From contig NZ_AP022575.1 in NCBI RefSeq assembly GCF_010730055.1, positions 3,348,001 to 3,412,000 on the forward strand: DNA of 64,000 nucleotides. Reading direction: 5' to 3'. Below, piece after piece: positions 25,956 through 33,963 of this stretch. The position numbers and the translations under genes are program-made. The stretch's first letter is position 1. Every line of letters begins with the position of its first letter. The notes beneath the pieces were generated by a model. That model was not told the origin of the DNA. It searched no databases and worked only from the letters and a program-made list of their open reading frames with translations. The stretch is from Mycobacterium shinjukuense (GTDB lineage Bacteria > Actinomycetota > Actinomycetes > Mycobacteriales > Mycobacteriaceae).

Positions 25956-27077
25956 ATGCTGTGGCACGCAATGCCACCGGAGCTCAACGCCGCGCGATTG
26001 ATGGCCGGAGCGGGTCCGGAGCCAATGCTGGTTGCCTCCGCGGGGTGGGAGGCGCTGGCGGCGGCCCTGGACAACCAGGCCGGCGAGTTGTCCGCACGCC
26101 TGTGCGCCCTCAGCCAGGCGTGGACCGGTGACAGCAGCGAACGTGCGATCGCCGCGGCCTCGCCGATGCTGGCGTGGCTCCGAACCGTGGCAGCGCAGGC
26201 AAAGCTGCGCGCCCAGCGGGCAACCGCACAGGCAGCGGCGTACACCGAGGCGGTGTCCACGATGCCTTCGTTGCCGGAGATCGCCGCCAACCATGTCACA
26301 CATGTCGTTCTTACGGCCACGAATTTCTTCGGTATCAACACAGTGCCGATCGCTTTCAACGAGATGGACTATTTCGTCCGCATGTGGAATCAGGCCGCCC
26401 AGGCGATGGACATCTACCAGGCGGAGACCGCGGTTAATACCCGTTTCGACAGGGTTGAGCCGATGCCGGCGATCCTTGCTCCCGACGCGGGCCAGACCCT
26501 GGCCGCCGGGCTTGCCGGGAAGTTCGGGGCGATGGCAGCCAACGCGGGGGCGATCCCCTTTGGCCAGTTGCCGCAGGGGGTTACGCAGGCCCTCAGCCAG
26601 GTGGGTGGGATGACGGCGCCGCTGCAGCAGCTGACCGCGCCGCTACAACAGCTGACATCGCTGTTCAATCCGACGGCCGGCATGTCCAGCGCGGGCAGCG
26701 GGCTAGCCGACGATGAGACCGCCCAGCTAGGCCTGATCGGAGCCAGCCCGTTGTCGAGCCACCCGTTGGCGGGTGGATCCGGTCCCAGCATGGGTGCGGG
26801 CCTGCTCCGGGCAGACGCGCTACCCGGTGCGGCCGGAACGTTGGCCCGCACGCCGCTGATGGCGGGGTTGATCGATCGTCCCGCGCCTGCTGTACCGGCG
26901 GCATCGGCGACCGCTACCCCGTCGCCGGCAGCGGGTGGCGCTGTGCCAATAGGTGCGATGGGCCGCGGCGCACACTCCGGGGCCTCGTCCAAGCAGACAC
27001 CGGCGGCTTCTCCGCCGCCCACTGGGGCTCACGAGAAAAACGATCACGAGCTGTTCGACGACCAGGACGACTGGTGA
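25956..27077 (+). CDS. PPE68: PPE68-like PPE protein
   Basis: 373 residues (PPE68 of M. tuberculosis is 368). It begins MLWHAMPPELNAARLMAG, with the PPE motif, then ALSQAWTGDSSERA holding the WxG, and ATNFFGINTVPIAFNEMDYF as in PPE68. The C-terminal part is Ala/Pro/Gly-rich with LSSHPLAGGSGPSMGAGLLR and ends in an acidic DQDDW, matching the acidic DDW end of PPE68. PPE68 pairs with PE35 and interacts with EsxA/EsxB in ESX-1. Start at ATG 25956 after AAGGGGACC. Confidence 0.95.
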   Translation: MLWHAMPPELNAARLMAGAGPEPMLVASAGWEALAAALDNQAGELSARLCALSQAWTGDSSERAIAAASPMLAWLRTVAAQAKLRAQRATAQAAAYTEAVSTMPSLPEIAANHVTHVVLTATNFFGINTVPIAFNEMDYFVRMWNQAAQAMDIYQAETAVNTRFDRVEPMPAILAPDAGQTLAAGLAGKFGAMAANAGAIPFGQLPQGVTQALSQVGGMTAPLQQLTAPLQQLTSLFNPTAGMSSAGSGLADDETAQLGLIGASPLSSHPLAGGSGPSMGAGLLRADALPGAAGTLARTPLMAGLIDRPAPAVPAASATATPSPAAGGAVPIGAMGRGAHSGASSKQTPAASPPPTGAHEKNDHELFDDQDDW

Positions 27078-27170
27078 ACGCCCGCGATAGCGACAGGCTT
27101 CCCGGCCACCCGGGCCGGAAGACTTGCCAACATTTTGGCGAGGAAAAGTAAAAAGAGAAAGTAGTCCAGC

Positions 27171-27473
27171 ATGGCAGAGATGAAGACCGATGCCGCTACC
27201 CTCGCGCAGGAAGCAGGTAACTTCGAGCGGATCTCCGGCGACCTGAAGACCCAGATCGACCAGGTGGAGTCGACGGCGGCTTCGTTGCAGAGCCAGTGGC
27301 GCGGTGCCGCGGGCACGGCCGCCCAGGCCGCGGTGGTGCGCTTCCAAGAGGCGGCCAACAAGCAGAAGCAGGAACTCGACGAAATTTCGGCGAATATTCG
27401 TCAGGCCGGCGTCCAATACTCCAAGGCCGACGAGGAACAGCAGCAGGCACTGTCCTCGCAAATGGGCTTCTAA
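27171..27473 (+). CDS. esxB: EsxB (CFP-10) paralogue
   Basis: 100 residues, differing from M. tuberculosis CFP-10 as I recall it at only a handful of sites (for example TAASLQSQWRG for TAGSLQGQWRG, SANIRQ, YSKAD). The WxG turn (QWRG) and the C-terminal YxxxD signal (YSKADEEQQ) with the seven-residue EccC-binding tail SSQMGF are intact. It forms a helix-hairpin heterodimer with EsxA. The preserved tail predicts that EccC of a resident ESX-1 could still recognise it. Confidence 0.97.
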   Translation: MAEMKTDAATLAQEAGNFERISGDLKTQIDQVESTAASLQSQWRGAAGTAAQAAVVRFQEAANKQKQELDEISANIRQAGVQYSKADEEQQQALSSQMGF

Positions 27474-27504
27474 TTCCCCAACCACAAAGAAACGGAGCAC
27501 AGAC

Positions 27505-27792
27505 ATGACAGAACAGCAGTGGAATTTCGCGGGCATTGAGGCCGCGGCAAGCGCAATTCAGGGAAACGTCACGTCCATTCATTCCCTGCTCGACGAGGGC
27601 AAGCAGTCGCTGACCAAGCTGGCGGCGGCCTGGGGCGGTAGCGGTTCGGAGGCCTACCAGGGCGTTCAGCAGAAGTGGGACGCCACCGCTACCGAGCTCA
27701 ACAACGCCCTGCAGAACCTGGCGCGCACCATCAGTGAGGCCGGTCAGGCGATGCAATCGACCGAGGGCAACGTGACGGCAATGTTCGCATAG
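27505..27792 (+). CDS. esxA: EsxA (ESAT-6) paralogue
   Basis: 95 residues from ATG 27505 with ACGGAGC upstream. The sequence is ESAT-6 with very few changes: QAMQSTEGNVTAMFA at the C-terminus in place of QAMASTEGNVTGMFA. The WxG (AWGGSG) is intact. It follows esxB by 31 bp. EsxA is the main ESX-1 substrate tied to phagosome damage. A longer in-frame reading from 27304 runs through esxB in another frame and is not real. Confidence 0.97.
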   Translation: MTEQQWNFAGIEAAASAIQGNVTSIHSLLDEGKQSLTKLAAAWGGSGSEAYQGVQQKWDATATELNNALQNLARTISEAGQAMQSTEGNVTAMFA

Positions 27793-27963
27793 CACGGCGC
27801 GGTAGGAGCTTGGCGAGTTCAACGGCGATCTCGCCATTCCTGCACTTCGTCGCTTGACGACTTCCGTTCTGACCGCGGGCTGGCGATCACGGTCCACTCA
27901 GCCACGGATGTGGGCGTCCGGCAAAAGTTTGCCGGCGGGCGAAATAACCAAGGAGATTGAGCG

Positions 27964-28749
27964 ATGGCCAAGGAACTAGCCGTGGATCCCGCGGGGCTGA
28001 GCAACGCGGGAATCATCCTGGGAGGTCTCACCTTTCCGTCGGTTCCGCCGCCCGTTACCGCGGCTGGAACGGACGCGGCCGCGGCGGCGATCAATGCGAC
28101 CATGCCAGACATCGAGGCACCAGCCATCGAAAGGATGTCGGCCGTCAAGGCGGCCCTCATCCAGACGGGTTCCAGCATCGCCACAGCGGGTGCCATGTAC
28201 GCCGAACTCGACCAAACGCTGGGTGACAGGTTCAACCAGCTCGAACAGTTAGCCACCCAGCTCGGCCAATTAACAACCACGCCAATGGAAATCGCGTCAC
28301 AGCTTGGTCAGACAGCTAACCTGCCACAGTTGGGAGAGACCGCAACACAGCTCGGTTTGCCGACGGCGATCGAGCAGATCTCCCCGATTGAGGCCAGCAT
28401 CGTTCAGTGCGCGCAAGGGGCCGCGCAGAGCCCGGGCGAAACCGGTGCCGGGCCGGCGCAGCTCACCCAGGACATCACCAGCGCAGGCCAACCGCCTGTG
28501 GAGCAAGGACAAACGGTGGACGCCACCAGGCCCGACGACACGAGCGGCAACGGCGACCAACCGGCGCCGGACCCCGACGCCGAGGCAGGTCACGACGACG
28601 ACCAACCGGGGCCACGGAACTCGGGAGACGAACCCGCGCAGGGCGACACCAATGCGCCGGCGGGCCCGATCCCCGCCTATCTGGTAGGCGCCACCGGCTA
28701 CCCGACGCCGGTGGTCGGTGCGCCGTCTCAGATGTGTGGAAGCGACTAA
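27964..28749 (+). CDS. espJ: EspJ-like ESX-1-associated protein
   Basis: 261 residues from ATG 27964 after AAGGAGATTG. The start MAKELAVDPAGLSNAGIILG and GTDAAAAAINATMPDIEAPA follow EspJ. The N-terminal helices are followed by Gln/Leu-rich repeats (QLGQTANLPQ, TQLGLPT) and an acidic Pro-rich linker. In ESX-1 espI and eccD1 stand between esxA and espJ; here only about 170 bp remain, in which I could not recognise either gene. EspJ function is unclear even in M. tuberculosis. Confidence 0.88.
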   Translation: MAKELAVDPAGLSNAGIILGGLTFPSVPPPVTAAGTDAAAAAINATMPDIEAPAIERMSAVKAALIQTGSSIATAGAMYAELDQTLGDRFNQLEQLATQLGQLTTTPMEIASQLGQTANLPQLGETATQLGLPTAIEQISPIEASIVQCAQGAAQSPGETGAGPAQLTQDITSAGQPPVEQGQTVDATRPDDTSGNGDQPAPDPDAEAGHDDDQPGPRNSGDEPAQGDTNAPAGPIPAYLVGATGYPTPVVGAPSQMCGSD

Positions 28750-28752
28750 GCG

Positions 28753-30705
28753 ATGGGCATAGCGAGGCCGACGGGTGAGTACGTCGAGCGGATGCTCGAT
28801 CCGGGTGGGTGGCCGGGGGTCAATGAGGACATCTTCTACGACCGGGCGCAGGAGTTCAGCCAGGTTTTGCAGCGGGTCAGCGAGGTGCTGGCAACCTGTC
28901 AGCAGCAGCGGGGGCAGGTGTTCAGCGGGGGGCTGTGGTCGGGTGGGGCCGCCGACGCCGCCAACGACAAGCTCAGTGCGCACATCGACCAGTTGATGAC
29001 GCTGCAAGACGATCTTGCCGCCGTAATTTCCTGGCACAACACGATCGGCGGATTGAGCGTGCAAGCCAAATCGGATATCACGGATAATGTTGAGGCCGCT
29101 CAACGCAAGATCGAAGCGCTACAGAATGATCCCGGCCTGGACCCAGTCGAGCGCAAGGAAGCGATCAACAAGTTGGTCAGCCGGGTGCACGGGATGAATC
29201 TCGACGTGGTCGCTGCTACCGCCGAGCGGATCTCGACATCCAAGACCTGGAAGCCGGCGAAGAATGCGGTGCAACATCTGCTCAACCGAAGGACACCTCC
29301 GCTGACCACATCGGCACTCGATGACGAGGGGGTGCTGTCGACCAGCCCCCCGCCGATTTCTCCCGGGCAGAAGCCGGTACCGCCGGCAACCCCTGTGGGC
29401 ACGCCTAACCCGCTGGCTCAGTCCGCACCATGGAACGGGTCGAGAGCTCCGGGTCGCCCGGCACCGTCGACGGCAGAGCCGCTCCCGGATGCCGGCATGC
29501 CCGACCACGGCCCGGGAGGGGCTGCGGTGACACCGCAACCGTCGCTACCGTCGCGATCCCCGATGCCGCCGAACGCAGTTCGCGTGGCGCCGGCTCGAGC
29601 GACTGGCCAACCCCCCGAGCTGGCGGCGCCGGATGATCAGTCGCAGTGGTACAAGCACACCAGCCAAGGCAGCGGCGGTGATCTGGGACTGCAGCCTTGG
29701 AACGTCGCGCAGGGTGCGGGTAGTGGGGCGGGTACTACCGCTGAGCGGGCCCCGCTAGGCACCTCGACGGGGCCGGCGCCGGGGGCCACCCGGCCGGCGT
29801 CGGCGCGAACCCCGCCTCCCGCGGCCAAGAGGTCGCCCGATCCGACCGAACAACACGACCACAGCGGATCGACGGATGCGGGTGCGTCAGTGCCGATGGT
29901 CCCGGTTTCGGCGGCGCGGGCAACTCGGGACGCGATAGCAGCCGCCACCTCACGTCAGGGCAGTGCCAACGATCCACTGCGGCTGGCGCGGCGCATTGCC
30001 GCGGCGTTGAACGCACCCGACAATGCCACCGATGCCGATCTAGAGTTCTACTGGATCACCGCGGTGACCACCGACGGGGACATCGTGGTAGCCAACAGTT
30101 ACGGGCTGGCCTACATCCCGGAACAGGTGCGTTTGCCCATCGGGGTTAAGCTGGCCAGCGCCGACCAGGCGATCCCGGTCGACGAGAGGGCTCGCTGGGC
30201 GACCTACCCGCTGATCGCCGTACAAGGCTGGGCGGCCCACCACGACCTCAAGCTGCGGGCCGTGATCGGCACCGCGGAACAGTTAGCCAAGTCCGATCCG
30301 GGCGCGGCCAAGATTGTGCTGGAATCCGACGATATCCCGGAAAACGGCATGATGACCGGCCGGTCTCGGCTGGAGGTGGTGGATCCGATGGCCGCGGCCC
30401 AGCTTGCTGCAACCAGTGACATGCGGTTGACAGACCTGTTGCCGCCAGCGCCGGCTGCTGGCAATCCACCGGAAGACAAGCGAGATGTCTTGTGGTTCGA
30501 GCTGATAGCACCGCTGCTCAGCAACGCCAGCGGCCGCGAGGCCGCGCACCTGCGGGCGTTCCGCAGCTACGCCACCCACGCCCGAGAACTGGCGTTGCAT
30601 CACGCGCACGCCGCGGCAGCCCCGCGAGTCCAGCTTCCCGCCGTCGCAGACTGGTTGTACTGGCACTACATTGTTGGGCTGCTGGCAGGCTCGGTAAGCG
30701 AATAA
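28753..30705 (+). CDS. espK: EspK-like ESX-1-associated protein
   Basis: 650 residues. The N-terminal 190 residues (RPTGEYVERMLDPGGWPGVN, FYDRAQEFSQVLQRVSEVL, SGGLWSGGAADAANDKL with a WxG) and the C-terminal 260 residues (SRQGSANDPLRLARRIAAAL, FYWITAVTTDGDIVVANSYG, to ADWLYWHYIVGLL) match EspK. A Pro/Ala-rich linker lies between. EspK is reported to bind EspB and to bring it to the ESX-1 machine. The gene follows espJ by 3 bp on the same strand; in M. tuberculosis espK is on the opposite strand as I recall, so it has been flipped here or there. It is the last island gene. Confidence 0.92.
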   Translation: MGIARPTGEYVERMLDPGGWPGVNEDIFYDRAQEFSQVLQRVSEVLATCQQQRGQVFSGGLWSGGAADAANDKLSAHIDQLMTLQDDLAAVISWHNTIGGLSVQAKSDITDNVEAAQRKIEALQNDPGLDPVERKEAINKLVSRVHGMNLDVVAATAERISTSKTWKPAKNAVQHLLNRRTPPLTTSALDDEGVLSTSPPPISPGQKPVPPATPVGTPNPLAQSAPWNGSRAPGRPAPSTAEPLPDAGMPDHGPGGAAVTPQPSLPSRSPMPPNAVRVAPARATGQPPELAAPDDQSQWYKHTSQGSGGDLGLQPWNVAQGAGSGAGTTAERAPLGTSTGPAPGATRPASARTPPPAAKRSPDPTEQHDHSGSTDAGASVPMVPVSAARATRDAIAAATSRQGSANDPLRLARRIAAALNAPDNATDADLEFYWITAVTTDGDIVVANSYGLAYIPEQVRLPIGVKLASADQAIPVDERARWATYPLIAVQGWAAHHDLKLRAVIGTAEQLAKSDPGAAKIVLESDDIPENGMMTGRSRLEVVDPMAAAQLAATSDMRLTDLLPPAPAAGNPPEDKRDVLWFELIAPLLSNASGREAAHLRAFRSYATHARELALHHAHAAAAPRVQLPAVADWLYWHYIVGLLAGSVSE

Positions 30706-30805
30706 GACCAACTGTCGTCGCGCACCACCCGGGGCGGATTTGGGGCCGCTTGCTGCTGGCCATCAGCTCAGAACCCCCGCGCGGGAAACACCCGCCACTC
30801 ACAGC

Positions 30806-31219
30806 TCACAACCCCAGCGCCGGGCGGGCCGCCGGGTCGCAATCGTCGAGCAGATCCAGGCAGCGGGTGTATTCGTCGGTCTCGCCGATCGCGTCGGCGG
30901 CCCGGGCCAGCGCCGCAACACAGCGCAGGAAGCCCCGGTTGGGCTGGTGGGCATACGGCACCGGGCCGAAGCCCTTCCACCCGTTGCGGCGCAGTTGGTC
31001 CAGGCCCCGGTGGTAGCCGGTGCGGGCGTACGCGTAGGCCGTGACGGCCTGGTCGTCGGTCAGCGCCTGCTCGGCGAGCACCGCCCAGACCACCGAGGCC
31101 GACGGATGCGCGGCGGCGACGATGCTCGGGTTTTCGTTGGCCAGCAGCTCGGCTTCGGCTTCGCTGTCGCCGGGCAGCAGGATCGGATCGGGTCCCAGGA
31201 GATCACCCATCGGTGTCAT
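30806..31219 (-). CDS. DUF3151 family protein (Rv0360c-like)
   Basis: 137 residues, or 134 from the second Met at 31210. LLGPDPILLPGDSEAEAELL and ARTGYHRGLDQLRRNGWKGF with WKGFGPVPY are typical of this actinobacterial family. It is predicted soluble and has no known function. It is convergent with the island end (100 bp after espK stop) and divergent from the next gene, and marks the right border of the island. Confidence 0.85.
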   Translation of the reverse strand: MTPMGDLLGPDPILLPGDSEAEAELLANENPSIVAAAHPSASVVWAVLAEQALTDDQAVTAYAYARTGYHRGLDQLRRNGWKGFGPVPYAHQPNRGFLRCVAALARAADAIGETDEYTRCLDLLDDCDPAARPALGL

Positions 31220-31271
31220 GGCTTCTATTCTGCAATCCGCGCCGCGGCGGCCGGGTCGCTAAGCTCCACTC

Positions 31272-32108
31272 ATGCCCAACGCACCCGAGCCCGACCGCGA
31301 CGGCGCTGACCGCAGGAACGTACCGGCAAGCGAGCGGACCACAGACCCCGGCGTCCACCCGCCGGAAAGTTCCTCGCCGATACCCCACGACGCCGAGACC
31401 GAGACCGTGGTGATCAGCACGCCCGATCCGGAGAGCCCGCCCGAGGCCGCGAAACCTGCGCGCGAACGGCGCTTCACCGCGCCCGGCTTCGACGCCAAAG
31501 AGACCCAGGTCATCGCCACCGCCCCGGAGGCCGCCACCGAGGTCTTGCACACCCACCCGGCGCCCAGCGTGCCACCGCCACCGCCGCCCACAATTCCACT
31601 GAAAACCGCTGTGCCGCAATCGATTCCGCCACGGCCTGGAGCAGCGAAGGCGGCGATGTCCGGACACCGCAATTGGGGCTGGGTGCTGGCGGTGGTGGTG
31701 ATCGTGTTGGCGCTGGCGGCGATCGCGATCTTCGGCACGCTGCTGCTCACCCGCGACAAACGTTCGAAGGTCTCGCAGGAGGACCTGGTGCGGCACGCCA
31801 TCCAGAGCTTTGATGTCGCGATCCAGACCGGCGACCTGACCGCGCTGCGCGGCATCACCTGCGGCACCACCCGGGACGGCTATGTGGAGTACGACGAGCG
31901 CTCCTGGGCGGAAACCTATCGACGGGTTTCGGCGGCCAAACAATATCCGGTCATCGCCAGCATCGACGAGGTCGTCGTCAACGGCCAGCAGGCCGAGGCC
32001 AATGTCACCACGTTCATGGCCTACGACCCGCAGGTCCGCTCGACCCGCAGCATCGACCTGCAGTTCCGCGACGATCAGTGGAAGATCTGCCAGTCCCCCA
32101 GCGGCTAG
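31272..32108 (+). CDS. Membrane-anchored protein with extracytoplasmic DUF4878-like domain (Rv0361-like)
   Basis: 278 residues. The N-terminal 135 residues are Pro/Thr/Glu-rich and disordered. One transmembrane segment follows (about 138-160, WGWVLAVVVIVLALAAIAIF). The outer C-terminal domain (about 100 residues, DLVRHAIQSFDVAIQTGDLT to QFRDDQWKIC) looks like the NTF2-type fold of many mycobacterial membrane proteins. Two Cys (GITCGT, KICQS) could pair. No enzymatic role is visible. The mgtE gene that follows in M. tuberculosis is absent; a strong terminator comes directly after the stop. Confidence 0.8.
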   Translation: MPNAPEPDRDGADRRNVPASERTTDPGVHPPESSSPIPHDAETETVVISTPDPESPPEAAKPARERRFTAPGFDAKETQVIATAPEAATEVLHTHPAPSVPPPPPPTIPLKTAVPQSIPPRPGAAKAAMSGHRNWGWVLAVVVIVLALAAIAIFGTLLLTRDKRSKVSQEDLVRHAIQSFDVAIQTGDLTALRGITCGTTRDGYVEYDERSWAETYRRVSAAKQYPVIASIDEVVVNGQQAEANVTTFMAYDPQVRSTRSIDLQFRDDQWKICQSPSG

Positions 32109-32115
32109 CCCGGCG

Positions 32116-32172
32116 CGAACAGACGCAAAGGCCCCCATTTCGATACGAAATGGGGGCCTTTGCGTCTGTTCG
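32116..32172. terminator. Perfect 27-bp hairpin between convergent genes
   Basis: The left arm CGAACAGACGCAAAGGCCCC (with CATTTCG) pairs over 27 bp with the right arm around a 3-base loop (ATA). It lies between the Rv0361-like stop and the fba stop, so it can end transcription from both sides. The outer part, CAGACGCAAA, recurs in the hairpin at 51205-51264. Confidence 0.85.
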
Positions 32173-32177
32173 CCGGC

Positions 32178-33212
32178 TCAGCCGGCGAGCGACCTTCCCG
32201 CGCAGTGCAGGTCGTGGCAGGCCTGCACGACGCGTTCGGTCATCGAAGCTTCGGCCTTTTTGAGGTAGCTGCGCGGGTCGTAGACCTTCTTGACGCCCAC
32301 CTCGCCGTCGACCTTGAGCACCCCGTCGTAATTGGTGAACATGTGCCCGGCGATCGGGCGGGTGAACGCGTACTGGGTGTCGGTGTCGACGTTCATCTTC
32401 ACCACCCCATACCGCAGCGCCTCCTCGATCTCGGATTTCAGCGAACCCGAGCCGCCGTGGAAGACGAAGTCGAACGGCTTGGCGTCCTCGGGCAACCCGA
32501 GCTTGGCCGCGGCAACCTTTTGCCCCTGGGCCAGGATGTCGGGGCGCAGCTTGACGTTGCCGGGCTTGTAGACGCCGTGCACGTTGCCGAACGTCGCCGC
32601 CAGCAGGTATTTGCCGTGCTCGCCGGCGCCCAGCGCCTCGATGGTTTTCGCGAAGTCCTCGCGGGTGGTGTAGAGCTTTTCGTTGATTTCGTTGGCGACG
32701 CCGTCTTCTTCGCCGCCCACCACGCCGATCTCGATCTCCAGGATGATCTTGGCCGCCGCCGCCTCCTTGAGCAGCTGCTGCGCGATGACCAGGTTCTCGT
32801 CGATCGGCACCGCCGAGCCGTCCCACATGTGCGACTGAAACAGCGGGTTGGCGCCCTTGCTCACCCGCTCGGCCGAAATCGCCAGCAGCGGCCGCACGTA
32901 GCCGTCCAGCTTGTCCTTGGGGCAGTGGTCGGTGTGCAGCGCGACGTTGATCGGGTATTTCGCCGCGATGACGTGGGTGAATTCGGCCAGGGCCAGCGCG
33001 CCGGTCACCATGTCCTTGACCCCGAGGCCGGAGCCGAACTCGGCGCCGCCGGTGGAGAACTGGATGATCCCGTCGCTGCCGGCGTCGGCGAACCCCTTGA
33101 TGGCGGCGTTGATGGTCTCCGAGGAGGTGCAGTTGATGGCCGGGAACGCGTACGAATTCTCCTTGGCACGTCCCAGCATTTCGGCGTAGACCTCGGGCGT
33201 TGCGATGGGCAT
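32178..33212 (-). CDS. fba: Fructose-bisphosphate aldolase, class II
   Basis: 344 residues from ATG 33212, after AGGAGGAGG. It cleaves fructose 1,6-bisphosphate to dihydroxyacetone phosphate and glyceraldehyde 3-phosphate (and the reverse) in glycolysis and gluconeogenesis. The zinc site is visible: HTDHCPK with catalytic Asp95 and ligand His96, later GNVHGVYK and FHGGSGS with the other two His ligands. The phosphate-binding MNVDTDTQ near the C-terminus is intact. The length equals the M. tuberculosis enzyme. It stands alone, with its own terminator, and its promoter should lie in the 79 bp before the divergent DedA gene. Confidence 0.97.
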   Translation of the reverse strand: MPIATPEVYAEMLGRAKENSYAFPAINCTSSETINAAIKGFADAGSDGIIQFSTGGAEFGSGLGVKDMVTGALALAEFTHVIAAKYPINVALHTDHCPKDKLDGYVRPLLAISAERVSKGANPLFQSHMWDGSAVPIDENLVIAQQLLKEAAAAKIILEIEIGVVGGEEDGVANEINEKLYTTREDFAKTIEALGAGEHGKYLLAATFGNVHGVYKPGNVKLRPDILAQGQKVAAAKLGLPEDAKPFDFVFHGGSGSLKSEIEEALRYGVVKMNVDTDTQYAFTRPIAGHMFTNYDGVLKVDGEVGVKKVYDPRSYLKKAEASMTERVVQACHDLHCAGRSLAG

Positions 33213-33291
33213 GAAACCTCCTCCTGCAAGGCTGGTCCCCTCAGTATCGCAAGTGTCGGGGCCACGGGGCGGGCCGGTATGTTGAAGCATC

Positions 33292-33963
33292 ATGAGCGCC
33301 GCCGTGCTGGCCCTGCCCGACATCCTCGACCCGATGTACTGGATCGGCCCCCAGGGGTTGTTCGCCTCGGCGGTGCTCCCGGCGATCCTGGTCATCGTCT
33401 TCGTCGAGACCGGGCTGCTGTTTCCCCTGCTGCCCGGCGAATCACTGTTGTTCACCGGTGGGTTGCTGGCCGCCCAGGGGACGCTCGACGTCTGGATCCT
33501 GGCCCCGGCCGTCGCGGTGGTCGCCGTGCTCGGTGACCAGACCGGCTATTTCATCGGGCGCCAGATCGGGCCCGCGCTGTTCAAGAAGGAAGACTCCCGG
33601 TTCTTCAAGAAGCACTATGTGACCGAGTCGCATGCCTTCTTCGAAAAATACGGGCCCAAGGCCATCATCCTGGCCCGCTTCCTGCCGATCGTGCGAACGT
33701 TCACCCCGGTGATCGCCGGGGTGTCCTACATGCGGTATCCGGTGTTTCTGGGCTTCGACATCGTCGGCGGCATCCTGTGGGGCGGCGGTGTCACGGTTGC
33801 CGGCTACTTCCTGGGCAATGTGGCGTTTGTCCACAAGCACCTGCAGCTGATCATCCTGGCCATCGTGTGCGTGTCGCTGTTGCCGGCGCTGATCGCGGCG
33901 TGGCGCGGCTACCGGGCGCGGCGACGGTCGGCCCGGGCCGAGCCGGTGGTGCTACCCGAGTGA
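33292..33963 (+). CDS. DedA family membrane protein (Rv0364-like)
   Basis: 223 residues with four or five hydrophobic segments. The family signature is present: ETGLLFPLLPGESLLFTGG near residue 39 and ARFLPIVRTFTPVIAG near 127. DedA proteins are putative lipid scramblases or transporters in the inner membrane. It is divergent from fba, and its last 12 bp overlap the end of the convergent GH76 gene. Confidence 0.9.
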   Translation: MSAAVLALPDILDPMYWIGPQGLFASAVLPAILVIVFVETGLLFPLLPGESLLFTGGLLAAQGTLDVWILAPAVAVVAVLGDQTGYFIGRQIGPALFKKEDSRFFKKHYVTESHAFFEKYGPKAIILARFLPIVRTFTPVIAGVSYMRYPVFLGFDIVGGILWGGGVTVAGYFLGNVAFVHKHLQLIILAIVCVSLLPALIAAWRGYRARRRSARAEPVVLPE

